Virus record (IMG/VR): IMGVR_UViG_3300032288_002609
Span: 1 to 33,426 of that record
Length of the DNA stretch: 33,426 nt
Strand: one strand, 5' to 3'
Source of the DNA: a virus
Shown: positions 15,261 to 23,658 of the stretch, piece after piece
Layout of the letters: each line of letters begins with the position of its first letter
Numbering within the stretch: position 1 is the first letter of the stretch
The notes under the pieces: model-generated
Database searches by the model: none
Told to the model about the DNA's origin: nothing
What the model saw: only the letters and a program-made list of their open reading frames with translations
Translations under genes and position numbers: made by a program

Positions 15261-16553
15261 GTGCATCTATCGAATCAAATATATCTAAAGTTTATAACTC
15301 AGAACATCAATAAACACACTGCATGTGATGATGTTATTGCGGCTTTTGTATATGATTACAACACAAAAGAAAAGCACTATTTTAATTTCTCCCATCCAGA
15401 CGTATTGCCAAATAGTACTTTCAATGATTTTGTTAAGTTATTGAAGAAGATTGACCGAGAAATTTATGTAAATAATAAGAAGAGATACAAGTATTTTCTA
15501 AATGATTGTAATCTAATTGATGTAAATTTGTTTAGTTTTCTTAGGGATAATGAGATTCTAAACAAAGAAGAATCAGATGCATACTTTTCTATCAGAATCA
15601 GAACCGGAGACATAAATCAGTTCAACATCATATATCCATACGCAAATCATCAACGAGATTTTGATCAAGAATTGATTCATGTAGAGAACCTAAACTCCGA
15701 AAACAAGGATTCTTATTGTTTTAAATTTTTCAACAATATCATTGCAGATACCTTGTTTGAGGTAGAAAAAAATGGACTTAAAGTAGATACAAGTATATTC
15801 AGTAATCATTTTAAAGCACGTACTTACAATAAATTTGTATATACTGAGTATAACATATACAATCCAACTGGTAGACCAAGTAATCATTTTGACAATGTAA
15901 ACTACGTAGCTCTAAATAAAGAAGATGGGTGTAGGAAGAGCTTTATTTCTCGTTATAATAATGGATATTTAATGATGGTAGACTTCACAGGTTTTCATCC
16001 ATATATTGTTAGTAACTTGATAGACTACAAAGTGCCAGATGAAGAAACTATTTATGAACATCTAGCAAAACAATACTATAATGTTGACCAAGTTGATAGT
16101 GAACTTATGTCTAAGTCTAAGAAACTCACTATGGTCAACTTGTATGGTCAAATCAAGGATCAATACCTAAACATCCCATTTTTTGCTAAAACGGATGAAT
16201 TGAAGAACAAATATTGGGAAACCTTTACTAAGAAGGGATATGTTACTACACCAATCTATAAAAGAAAGATTACGGCTAAACACATAAGTGATCCAAACAA
16301 GAACAAGTTGTTTGCTTATATTATTCAAGCTACAGAAACCGAATATGGTTTGAATAGTTTGGGTAATGTATTAAAGTATGTTACTGGTAAACAGATTGTT
16401 CCGATCTTGTATGTTTATGATTCAATTGTATTTGATGTAGGACCGGACGTTGATCAACGAACACTTCAAGACGTTATTGACATAATAAAGAATAAAAAGT
16501 TCAAAGTTAAGGTGTACACTGGAAATAATTACAACGATTTGAAATTACGTTAA
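15261..16553 (+). CDS. Short divergent family A DNA polymerase-like protein
   Basis: An in-frame TAG at 15240-15242 limits the start to TTG 15243 or GTG 15261; I prefer GTG, giving about 430 residues. The C-terminal half shows family A polymerase motifs in order: NPTGRPSNHFDNVNY matches the TGRLSS...QNI segment; MMVDFTGFHPYIVS is motif A with its Asp; SKSKKLTMVNLYG is the fingers helix with Lys eight residues before Tyr; and ILYVYDSIVFDV is motif C with its Asp. HDE has become YDS, the motif A Glu is His, and the fingers Arg is missing. The two metal-binding Asp remain, so activity is possible. The N-terminal 240 residues lack visible 3'-5' exonuclease motifs. It may be the phage replicative enzyme, a specialised polymerase or a relic. 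Confidence 0.7.
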   Translation: MHLSNQIYLKFITQNINKHTACDDVIAAFVYDYNTKEKHYFNFSHPDVLPNSTFNDFVKLLKKIDREIYVNNKKRYKYFLNDCNLIDVNLFSFLRDNEILNKEESDAYFSIRIRTGDINQFNIIYPYANHQRDFDQELIHVENLNSENKDSYCFKFFNNIIADTLFEVEKNGLKVDTSIFSNHFKARTYNKFVYTEYNIYNPTGRPSNHFDNVNYVALNKEDGCRKSFISRYNNGYLMMVDFTGFHPYIVSNLIDYKVPDEETIYEHLAKQYYNVDQVDSELMSKSKKLTMVNLYGQIKDQYLNIPFFAKTDELKNKYWETFTKKGYVTTPIYKRKITAKHISDPNKNKLFAYIIQATETEYGLNSLGNVLKYVTGKQIVPILYVYDSIVFDVGPDVDQRTLQDVIDIIKNKKFKVKVYTGNNYNDLKLR

Positions 16554-16561
16554 TTTTATCT

Positions 16562-16570
16562 ATATTTATA
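16562..16570 (+). promoter_or_regulatory. ATATTTATA box 4 nt before the 16575 ATG
   Basis: The exact 9-mer ends 4 nt before the ATG at 16575, with no Shine-Dalgarno in the 21-nt gap after the polymerase-like gene. Arrangement and spacing match the 8941 start. Confidence 0.4.
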
Positions 16571-16574
16571 ATAG

Positions 16575-18545
16575 ATGAACTTTAGATCTATTGTAAATGA
16601 TATTTGTTGTGATTCCAGAATAAAGGATGGTGTTCTCAGACTAGAGAATGCAGAACACGTTTTTATTGTACAGGAGTATTTAGAAAAGGCTGGATATTCA
16701 GTCGATGAAATTGTTGATAAAACAGCAAATCTATTTGAAGCAGGTAGATTTCCAGAACGTCAGGCTTATAATAAAGATGGTATATTAGTAACTTTTCCAA
16801 GCAAAGAATACAGAGATCGTGCTGTAAACAAAGGCACACACTTTGCCGAAAATCCAAAAAAGGCTCAATCAAATATATTTTCTCAGCCAGGCGATTTGTC
16901 TACAGCTGGTGCTGACGAAGAAAAGCCAAAGGAAAAACAAGATACTGTATCAATAGACAAAGAAGTTCAAAAAGATGTCGAGGCCGATGACAATGCAGAC
17001 GATAGAACACCTAAAGAAAAACAACAAGACGCTGTTGCAAATGTTGCAATATTACAAGGTCAAACTCCATTAGTTAATTATAGTGTTGATGAAGCGGTGA
17101 AGTATGGGTTCTACAAGAAGGGAATGATGTGGTATGATAACGAGGGTAATTTGATTGGAGAACAAGTTTTTGATGAAGCTTCTGGTAAAAAAGTTATTAC
17201 TAAAGGTAAACCTGAATTAACAAAAAACGATTTATCTAATTTGGAAACCTTAAGATTACTTGGGTTAGAAAAATTTGAAGAAGAGGAAATTATGCAACAC
17301 TTAAACGATAACGTTGCTGGTGTGACTCTTTCTCCAGGCTCTAATAATAAGTATGGATTAACAACTCCTGTAAACAGAAACGGTTTACAAAACATTTTAA
17401 ATGATGAGGGTGAGTTAATAATTACATATTCAGGCGGTACTAAAAAAATTAGAACCAAGGATAACATAAGAATAGCACAATGGAGTACTGCTAAATCATA
17501 TAATGATGTTGATTTTAAAAGAGCACTGATGGTGTACGATTTTTATCAGAAAAATAAAAATAAAATTGAATTGGTTGCAAAACCAGCAAGAGGTATTGGT
17601 TATGAAAAAATGCAGGTTCAAAATCTGAATACTTGGTTTGATAAACACGATGTTGTAGAACCACTAAGATTATACATTTCAGACGAACTCAACAAATTTA
17701 GAGATACAGGAGTAAATGTAAATGGTGCCACCAAATTAGCTGGTACCGGAAAAGCCGATTTAGCTCTCACAGAAAACCAAACACCTAAATTTTGGATTTC
17801 ATATAAACATGGCAATTATTGGACCGAAGAAGGATCATCACTTGCTACAGTTCCATTCCAACAATATGGTAGTATAAAGACTTTACATAAAAAGTTAAGT
17901 ACTGAAAAAGGTAAGTGGAATCAAATAATAAACAACTTTTTAGATAAGCTTATACCAAACGTAAAGAGCACTTTTTCTATAAAAAGCGATGAAAAAATAG
18001 AAAAATTTGGACAGCTTAAACCAGATCAGATGGAGTTGTTTTCTGCAAACTTTCCAACTATTAAAAACGTATTTGTTAATCCAGCAAATGACCGACTAAA
18101 CAAAATGTTTTATTTCTTACCAAGCGGATTTAACGCTTGGATGGATATGTTGGATGGTACAGATGAAGCTAGACAAATTGCTGGTATGTCAATTTATGGT
18201 TTAGACTTTAAGTTAAACTCAACAAATTATGGTCCAGAGAATGTACAGTGTTTGATTCAAACCAACGAACCATTGTCTGTAGATTATAATTATGATCAAG
18301 ATAACGAACCAGATGGTGTAAAAGTTTCTACGGATAAAAGAGGACATATATTATTTAATCCAAACTTGCCTGCACCTAAAGATGCAGAAGATCCAATACT
18401 ACAATATAGACCTGTGTTAAATGCTAGATATACAGAAGTTGAAAACTTTGTATTTACAAGAAGCAACACTGTAATAATTTTGTTGGGTTGTAGAATATTA
18501 GTTATGCCTCATGGTAAAATTCCAGGCACATCAATTAAATTATGA
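16575..18545 (+). CDS. Unknown 656-aa protein with possible nuclease-like core
   Basis: The N-terminal 90 residues are folded (LENAEHVFIVQEYLEKAGYS). Residues about 95-160 are Lys/Glu/Asp-rich and probably disordered, and the rest looks globular. Near residues 390-412 there is GTGKADLAL followed by FWISYKHGNYW, which puts Asp395 and Lys411 in a D-x(n)-xK arrangement like that of PD-(D/E)XK nuclease cores, with Ser409 in place of the usual Glu. This is suggestive only. The gene follows the polymerase-like gene and overlaps the next ORF by 4 nt. It lies between tail and replication blocks, so a DNA-processing or virion role are both possible. I do not recognise a named family. Confidence 0.6.
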   Translation: MNFRSIVNDICCDSRIKDGVLRLENAEHVFIVQEYLEKAGYSVDEIVDKTANLFEAGRFPERQAYNKDGILVTFPSKEYRDRAVNKGTHFAENPKKAQSNIFSQPGDLSTAGADEEKPKEKQDTVSIDKEVQKDVEADDNADDRTPKEKQQDAVANVAILQGQTPLVNYSVDEAVKYGFYKKGMMWYDNEGNLIGEQVFDEASGKKVITKGKPELTKNDLSNLETLRLLGLEKFEEEEIMQHLNDNVAGVTLSPGSNNKYGLTTPVNRNGLQNILNDEGELIITYSGGTKKIRTKDNIRIAQWSTAKSYNDVDFKRALMVYDFYQKNKNKIELVAKPARGIGYEKMQVQNLNTWFDKHDVVEPLRLYISDELNKFRDTGVNVNGATKLAGTGKADLALTENQTPKFWISYKHGNYWTEEGSSLATVPFQQYGSIKTLHKKLSTEKGKWNQIINNFLDKLIPNVKSTFSIKSDEKIEKFGQLKPDQMELFSANFPTIKNVFVNPANDRLNKMFYFLPSGFNAWMDMLDGTDEARQIAGMSIYGLDFKLNSTNYGPENVQCLIQTNEPLSVDYNYDQDNEPDGVKVSTDKRGHILFNPNLPAPKDAEDPILQYRPVLNARYTEVENFVFTRSNTVIILLGCRILVMPHGKIPGTSIKL

Positions 18546-18940
18546 ACGAACAAAAACAACTACTCTGTACATTTACAGATAGCCAAAAATATCAATCTGT
18601 AATACAAGGAGTACAACAGACGTATACTTTGATAGACAATCGTATATTTGTTTTTGCTAATGAAAAGAATCTTCGGGAAGTATATTTGACATTCAATATC
18701 ATTAAGAATTTTGATAACAAATTGAAGTATCCTGGCACAATAGGTGTACATAGAAAAAAACAAACAAATACTCTATATACACTCAATGCTATGAATAAAT
18801 TAATAGCAGATGAAAACAACGGAGTGTTTGATAAAAACTTCCAATTGAACTGGGACTTGTACAAAGATAGTATCATTTTAACCAATGAAATCGGGGTTAA
18901 AATCGTCCCATTAAAATTATTTAATATCGTTTCTGTTTGA
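18542..18940 (+). CDS. Conserved-looking phage protein of unknown function (132 aa)
   Basis: The start overlaps the previous stop (ATGA). The product reads like a small alpha/beta protein: IDNRIFVFANEKNLREVYLT, then IHRKK-type basic residues within GVHRKKQTNTLYTLNAMNKL, and a C-terminal NWDLYKDSIILTN. From memory, proteins with this kind of HRK...NTLYT...NALN pattern are common in T4-like phages but have no known function. It is the last gene before the gp32 promoter, so it probably ends the transcript begun at the polymerase-like gene or at 16562. Confidence 0.65.
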   Translation: MNEQKQLLCTFTDSQKYQSVIQGVQQTYTLIDNRIFVFANEKNLREVYLTFNIIKNFDNKLKYPGTIGVHRKKQTNTLYTLNAMNKLIADENNGVFDKNFQLNWDLYKDSIILTNEIGVKIVPLKLFNIVSV

Positions 18941-18957
18941 TATATATTACATGACGC

Positions 18958-18986
18958 TTGACATTTCTCTGTACCTAGTATAGAGT
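18958..18986 (+). promoter_or_regulatory. Sigma70-like promoter for gp32
   Basis: TTGACA at 18958-18963 is followed by TAGAGT at 18981-18986 (17-nt spacer) or TATAGA at 18979-18984 (15-nt spacer). It would start an mRNA near 18992 with a leader of about 75 nt before gp32. The TTGACAT start is shared with the promoters at 2859 and 30177. Confidence 0.5.
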
Positions 18987-18989
18987 GAT

Positions 18990-19053
18990 TCAAGTTGGTT
19001 ACATCTTGATTTAAGTGAATTAAGAATTAACTAATTAACAATTAAACAATTAA
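18990..19053 (+). promoter_or_regulatory. gp32 mRNA leader: small hairpin plus six TTAA steps
   Basis: After a 5-bp stem (TCAAG 18990-18994 with CTTGA 19005-19009) come TTAA units at 19011, 19020, 19027, 19035, 19042 and 19050, spaced 9, 7, 8, 7 and 8 nt. The rest is A/T with almost no pairing potential. In T4 the gene 32 leader has a 5' pseudoknot and repeated UUAAA-type unstructured sites to which gp32 binds cooperatively, about 7 nt per monomer, to repress its own translation. The layout here is the same in outline, so autogenous control is a reasonable inference. Confidence 0.6.
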
Positions 19054-19066
19054 TAAATAAATAATT

Positions 19067-19912
19067 ATGGGACTAGACATTAGTAAGCTAAAGAGTCGTT
19101 TGAACTCGCTTTCAAACACAAACCAGAAATCCAATCTAATTTGGAAGCCAAAGCCTGGTAAGCAAGTTGTTCGTATTGTACCCTACAAGTATGCTCCAGA
19201 TAATCCTTTTATCGAACTCAAGTTTCACTATAACCTAAATGGTAAGAGTTATTTGAGTCCAGATAGTTTTGGTCGTCCAGATCCAATCGTTGAGTTTTCA
19301 AATCGTTTGAAGAAGACCGGCGATAAGGAAGAGTGGAAGATGGGTAAGAAGATGGAACCCAAGATGCGTACTTTTGCTCCTGTCATCGTTCGTGGTGAAG
19401 AGGGAGAAGGTGTAAAGTTCTGGGGATTTGGTAAGCAAGTTTACCAAGAACTTCTAAGCATCATCAGCGATCCTGATTTCGGTGATATTACCGATCTAAC
19501 AAGTGGTCGTGACATCGTTGTGGAATTCAAGACTGGTGACGAATCAGGCAAGAGTTTCCCAGAAACCAACATTCGTGTTAAGCCAAACACCAGTGTTGCT
19601 GTAGATCCAAATAATTCAAGTTTACTTGATGCTCTCAAGTCTCAAGTTAATATTTTGGATCTATTCCCAGAACTATCCTATGAAGAACTCAAGGATGTTA
19701 TGGATAAGTGGCTAAATCCAGATGAAACTGCTGCTGATCCTGCTGTGGCTGCAACCGCAACCGATGCAGATGATGAAGCTCCATTTTCAACCTCTGGAAA
19801 GACGGCAACAGCACCAAAAGCTGCTGTAACAGCATCCCCAACCGCAGTTAAGGCTAAGGCTGGAGCAAGTGATGATGTTAACAAAGCGTTTGATGATTTG
19901 TTTAACTCCTAA
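19067..19912 (+). CDS. 32: Single-stranded DNA-binding protein, T4 gp32-like
   Basis: The 281-residue product begins with the basic N-terminal region seen in gp32 (LKSRLNSLSNTNQKSNLIWK), which drives cooperativity. It continues with the OB-fold core (KPGKQVVRIVPYKYAPDNPF, FHYNLNGKSYLSP, and VKFWGFGKQVYQELLSIISD) and ends in an Ala/Pro/Thr-rich linker and an acidic tail, DDVNKAFDDLFNS, like the gp32 tail that recruits replication partners. There is no Cys at all, so the zinc site of T4 gp32 is missing. The gene has its own promoter and a 75-nt TTAA-rich leader, and is followed by a strong terminator. It would coat single-stranded DNA during replication and recombination with UvsX and the helicase encoded downstream. 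Confidence 0.9.
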   Translation: MGLDISKLKSRLNSLSNTNQKSNLIWKPKPGKQVVRIVPYKYAPDNPFIELKFHYNLNGKSYLSPDSFGRPDPIVEFSNRLKKTGDKEEWKMGKKMEPKMRTFAPVIVRGEEGEGVKFWGFGKQVYQELLSIISDPDFGDITDLTSGRDIVVEFKTGDESGKSFPETNIRVKPNTSVAVDPNNSSLLDALKSQVNILDLFPELSYEELKDVMDKWLNPDETAADPAVAATATDADDEAPFSTSGKTATAPKAAVTASPTAVKAKAGASDDVNKAFDDLFNS

Positions 19913-19923
19913 AAAATAAAAAT

Positions 19924-19959
19924 AAGCCGGTGGAGTTTTTATACCCCACCGGCTTTCTA
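19924..19959 (+). terminator. Rho-independent terminator between gp32 and uvsX
   Basis: AAGCCGGTGG (19924-19933) and CCACCGGCTT (19946-19955) form a perfect 10-bp GC-rich stem with a 12-nt loop, followed by TCTAG. The T-run is short, so some read-through into uvsX at 19972 is likely. This would give high gp32 and lower UvsX output from one promoter. Confidence 0.75.
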
Positions 19960-19971
19960 GTTATATACGTT

Positions 19972-21105
19972 ATGGCAAAGAAAACTACGGAAAAAGATGA
20001 TCTCCTAGAGAGATTGGCAGACGAACTCAACAAATCCAACAAAGAAGGTGGTAAGGTTGCGTTCTTCTTGGATGAACAAGAAGATCCATCATCAATTAGT
20101 GATTGGGTTAGCACTGGTTCATCAATGCTTGATTTAGCGATCAGTAATCGTCCTCATGGCGGTTTGCCGGTTGGACGTATTGTTGAATTAACAGGCCTTG
20201 AAGGCACTGGTAAGAGTTTGGTTTGCGCACATATTGTTGCAGACACACAAAGAAAAGGTGGTAAAGCACTTTTCATCGACACAGAAAATTCTGAGTCCAG
20301 AGAATTCTGGAAGAGTTTGGGGGTTGACTTGGCTAAAAGCAAGTTGATGTATTCTCAGGCTGAAACCGTTGAAGATATTTTCGACAGAATTGAAAAAGCA
20401 ATCACGTTCATTCGTAAGGATTATCCTGATTTGCTATTGACAATCATTGTTGATTCTGTCGCAGCTGCTTCTACAAAAGCAGAATTGGAAAGTGATCATG
20501 GTAAAGATGGTTATGCTACTGGTAAGTCAATTATTATCAGTAAGGCAATGCGTAAGATTACCAACATGATTGGTCGTCAAAAGGTATTGTTGATCTTCAC
20601 CAATCAGCTACGCCAAAACCTAAATGCTATGGCATTTGGTGACAAGTACGTAGTAAGTGGTGGTAAGGCTCTAGCATATCATTGTAGTGTACGTGTTCGT
20701 CTAAACAATACAGGCAAACTAAAGAAGGGTGAAGTGGTTATTGGTAACGAGTGTAAAGCTGTTGTTATCAAGAATCGTATGGGTCCACCACAACGTCAGG
20801 CTGCTTTTGATATCTACTATGACAGCGGAATCGCTGACTTTAGTAGTTGGATCAAGGTTATGAAAGATGCTGGTCTTGTTAAACAAGGCGGTGCTTACTA
20901 TACCTATCAAAAGAATGATGGTACTGAATGGAAGTTTCAATCAAAAGACTTCATTTCAACACTACAATCGGATTCAAATCTAAAGGAAGAAATTTACTTG
21001 AAGATTTGTGATGCTTGTATTATGAAATATAAAGATCCAAATAGTCAAATCGTTGAAGATGCACAGGTATCAACAGACGAAGGTGACGCTGGCGAAGAAC
21101 AATGA
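19972..21105 (+). CDS. uvsX: UvsX RecA-like recombinase
   Basis: I take the ATG at 19972 (MAKKTTEKDDLL); the frame is open further upstream, but there it would lie in the terminator stem. The 377-residue product is close to T4 UvsX length. Walker A is GLEGTGKS at 75-82, preceded by the RecA/UvsX lead-in STGSSMLDLAISNRPHGGLP; Walker B is within LLLTIIVDSVAA. FTNQLRQNLNAMAFGDKYVV covers the DNA-binding loop region. The C-terminal part has the UvsX-type YYDSGIADFSSWIKVMKDAG and ends in an acidic tail. It would catalyse strand exchange on gp32-coated DNA for recombination-dependent replication. The next gene starts inside its stop codon (ATGA). Confidence 0.9.
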   Translation: MAKKTTEKDDLLERLADELNKSNKEGGKVAFFLDEQEDPSSISDWVSTGSSMLDLAISNRPHGGLPVGRIVELTGLEGTGKSLVCAHIVADTQRKGGKALFIDTENSESREFWKSLGVDLAKSKLMYSQAETVEDIFDRIEKAITFIRKDYPDLLLTIIVDSVAAASTKAELESDHGKDGYATGKSIIISKAMRKITNMIGRQKVLLIFTNQLRQNLNAMAFGDKYVVSGGKALAYHCSVRVRLNNTGKLKKGEVVIGNECKAVVIKNRMGPPQRQAAFDIYYDSGIADFSSWIKVMKDAGLVKQGGAYYTYQKNDGTEWKFQSKDFISTLQSDSNLKEEIYLKICDACIMKYKDPNSQIVEDAQVSTDEGDAGEEQ

Positions 21106-22169
21106 GTGGATTCACTTCCAGTGAAAAACAAAGACTGTTCTCTCTTTTTGAGAACGTAAAAGGGGGTGTCGGCGATAGTGGTATTCAAAAAACTACTAAC
21201 TCCGACATCCTCTTAGTCGATGGATTAAACACCTTTATTCGTTCATTTATGGCAGTACCATCAATGAATGATGACGGAATGCATACCGGAGGAATTGCTG
21301 GATTCCTTAAGAGTATTGGTTATGCAATTAAATTAATTAATCCAACTAGAGTTATCGTTGTATTTGATGGAACAGGTGGTTCACAAAAACGACGTAAGAT
21401 TTATCCTGATTACAAAAAGGGACGTAAGACCAAGGTTAAGTTCAATAGAACATATGAAGAATTAAGTTCATCTGAACTTGAACAAAAGAATCTTCAAATT
21501 GAATTGATGCGATTGGTTAGTTATCTTGAAGTATTACCAGTAACCGTAATGGCTATTGATAATATTGAAGCCGATGACACAATTGCGTACTTGGCTGAAG
21601 ATACATTCAAAGATAGTAATGTTACTATCATGTCTACAGATAAAGACTTTTTACAATTGGCAAGCGAAAGAGTTAAGATCTGGAGTCCTGTCAAAAAGAA
21701 AATCTTTGGATGCAAAGAAATTGTAGACGAATATGGTATTACCTGCAATAATTTTATCTATTACAGAATTATGGAGGGTGATGTTAGTGATAACATTCCT
21801 GGTTTAGATGGCGTTGGAATTAAAAGAGTTCTACAAGCATATCCATTTTTGGGTGAAGATAAACAGGTAACAATGCAAGAAATCTATAACTACTCTGAAA
21901 ATTACAAGAGTAAGTATAAGATTTATGAACGTGTGTTAGATAACAAACTTCTATTGGAACGTAATTACGAATTGATGCAGTTGAAGAATACATGCATTCA
22001 ATCATTTACGCAGTTGAGAATAGAAGAAATAATTAAGAAACAAGTTCCTAAGATTGATAAGATGACATTCAGCAGACTTATCACTGAGGATAAAATGTGG
22101 AGTAACCTACCAAATTATATGGTATGGTTGAATGAAACTTGGGGCAAACTCAATAGTTTCGTATTGTAA
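21102..22169 (+). CDS. rnh: RNase H / 5'-3' flap exonuclease, T4 Rnh-like
   Basis: The 355-residue product has the FEN/5'-nuclease acid set in order: Asp40 in ILLVDGLNTF, then IVVFDGTGGSQKRRKIYPDY, the NIEADDTIAYLAED cluster, MSTDKDFLQL, and the helix-3-turn-helix block EGDVSDNIPGLDGVGIKR. This layout matches T4 RNase H, which removes RNA primers and flaps behind the fork and works with gp32. The start overlaps the uvsX stop (ATGA), indicating coupled translation. About 30 residues precede the first conserved strand, a little longer than T4. It is complete and should be active. Confidence 0.88.
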   Translation: MSGFTSSEKQRLFSLFENVKGGVGDSGIQKTTNSDILLVDGLNTFIRSFMAVPSMNDDGMHTGGIAGFLKSIGYAIKLINPTRVIVVFDGTGGSQKRRKIYPDYKKGRKTKVKFNRTYEELSSSELEQKNLQIELMRLVSYLEVLPVTVMAIDNIEADDTIAYLAEDTFKDSNVTIMSTDKDFLQLASERVKIWSPVKKKIFGCKEIVDEYGITCNNFIYYRIMEGDVSDNIPGLDGVGIKRVLQAYPFLGEDKQVTMQEIYNYSENYKSKYKIYERVLDNKLLLERNYELMQLKNTCIQSFTQLRIEEIIKKQVPKIDKMTFSRLITEDKMWSNLPNYMVWLNETWGKLNSFVL

Positions 22170-22197
22170 AACCAATAAATTATAAAATAAGTTGGAA

Positions 22198-22217
22198 TCT
22201 ACACACTTGGGTGTAGA
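22198..22217 (+). other. Hairpin in the helicase gene leader
   Basis: TCTACAC (22198-22204) and GTGTAGA (22211-22217) form a perfect 7-bp stem with loop ACTTGG. There is no T-run, so it is probably not a terminator. It lies 40 nt before the helicase start, with GGAG at 22222-22225 just after it, and could be an mRNA processing or stability element. Confidence 0.45.
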
Positions 22218-22257
22218 CTGGTGGAGTAGTATTAACAAAACATAGAAAGAATATATA

Positions 22258-23646
22258 ATGAGCGAAAAACATATTATTGATAACTTGAAGAAGTTTGGAA
22301 GTGAGTTTCAAGTTAAGTGTATCTCTGGTCTTGTATCCGATAGGCCTTTTATTGAACGTATTAGTGACATCGTAGAAGCAGACTTCTTTGAAAGTGATGC
22401 ACATCAATGGATCGTTAAAGAAAGTATCAAGTACTTTAACGAATATCGTGATCTTCCAACACTAAATGTATTTAAGATTAAGTTGGAAGTTGTTACAAAT
22501 GAAGTTCTTAAAAAGAGCATTGTTGACAACCTAAAACTCGTTTATCAAAAGATGAATGATGGTGATCTAAAATTCATCAAAGAAGAGTTTCTTGAGTTCT
22601 GTATCAATCAGAAACTAAAGAACGCAATCATGGAAAGCGTTGACTACTTGAAGGTTGGTCAATATGAAAAAATCAAAACCAAGTTTGATGAAGCTCTAAA
22701 AGCTGGCATGGAACGTAACATCGGTCACGATTATAGTGAAGATGTTGATAAACGAATGACCGTAATGGCTCGTAATGCAATCAAGACCAATTGGGAAGTT
22801 ATTGATGGTTTGATGGATGGCGGTCTTGGACCTGGCGAACTTGGTATTATTACAGCTTGTGCTGGTAGTGGTAAGTCTTGGGTATTGAGCAAGCTTGGTG
22901 CCGAAGCAATGAGACAAGGTAAAAATGTAGTTCACTTCACTCTTGAGTTGAATGAAAACTATGTGGGTTTACGTTATGATAGTTGTTTTACTGGTATTGA
23001 TTTCCAAAATATTCGTAACAATATCTCAACGGTTCGTGAGAAGATTGCACAAGTGCCTGGTAAACTAATTATTAAGTACTTCCCAATCAAGACTGTGTCA
23101 GCTCATAGCTTAAAAGCACATTGTGAACGATTGGCTATGTTGGGTACTAAGGTAGATATGATTATTGTTGACTACGCAGACATTCTACGTCCAATCAATA
23201 GTGATCGTAACAGCAATAGTTATCAAGAAGCCGGTGGTATTTATGAAGAACTTCGTGCTGTAGCTGGTGAATTACAAGTTCCAGTTTGGAGTGCTTCTCA
23301 AAGTAATCGTGCTGCTATGGAAGAAGACATTATTCAGGCTAACAACATTTCAGATAGTTATCGTAAGATTATGACCGCTGACTTTGTTATGTCACTAAGC
23401 CGTAAGGTTAATGATAAAGTCAGTAATACAGCTCGATTCCACGTAATTAAGAATCGATTTGGTCCAGATGGTTTGACTTTCCCAAGCAAGATGAATGCTG
23501 GTTGTGGTCAGATTGAGATTTATTCTGAATCATCTAGAGAAGGTTTGGCACTTCAAAATGAAATGATGAATGGTGAAAATCAAGTCAAGAAGTTGTTGAA
23601 AAACAAATGGAATGCACATAGTAGCTCTGATGACGATGGAGAATGA
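22258..23646 (+). CDS. 41: Replicative DNA helicase, T4 gp41 / DnaB-like
   Basis: The 462-residue product is near T4 gp41 length (475). Residues 1-150 are the helical N-terminal domain. Walker A is ACAGSGKS at 200-207, after GLMDGGLGPGELGIIT, a typical RecA-fold lead-in for DnaB-family enzymes. Walker B is VDMIIVDYADIL, followed by the PVWSASQSNRAAMEE sensor segment and the VIKNRFGPDG region with the arginine finger. The enzyme would form a hexamer on the lagging strand and unwind DNA ahead of the polymerase. No primase domain is present and no separate primase is encoded in the window. It is the last gene of the replication block and is followed by the 115-nt nrdA leader. Confidence 0.88.
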   Translation: MSEKHIIDNLKKFGSEFQVKCISGLVSDRPFIERISDIVEADFFESDAHQWIVKESIKYFNEYRDLPTLNVFKIKLEVVTNEVLKKSIVDNLKLVYQKMNDGDLKFIKEEFLEFCINQKLKNAIMESVDYLKVGQYEKIKTKFDEALKAGMERNIGHDYSEDVDKRMTVMARNAIKTNWEVIDGLMDGGLGPGELGIITACAGSGKSWVLSKLGAEAMRQGKNVVHFTLELNENYVGLRYDSCFTGIDFQNIRNNISTVREKIAQVPGKLIIKYFPIKTVSAHSLKAHCERLAMLGTKVDMIIVDYADILRPINSDRNSNSYQEAGGIYEELRAVAGELQVPVWSASQSNRAAMEEDIIQANNISDSYRKIMTADFVMSLSRKVNDKVSNTARFHVIKNRFGPDGLTFPSKMNAGCGQIEIYSESSREGLALQNEMMNGENQVKKLLKNKWNAHSSSDDDGE

Positions 23647-23658
23647 AGTAATTCATAG

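Noticed and set aside
18592-18993. Minus-strand ORF of 133 codons opposite the 132-aa gene
   Set aside because: The plus-strand gene has an ATGA-coupled start and a sensible product; the minus ORF runs into the gp32 promoter.
18941-19066. tRNA or other structured RNA gene in the gp32 leader region
   Set aside because: No cloverleaf arms, T-loop or CCA end; the region is explained by a promoter and the TTAA-rich leader. No tRNA was seen in the other intergenic gaps either.
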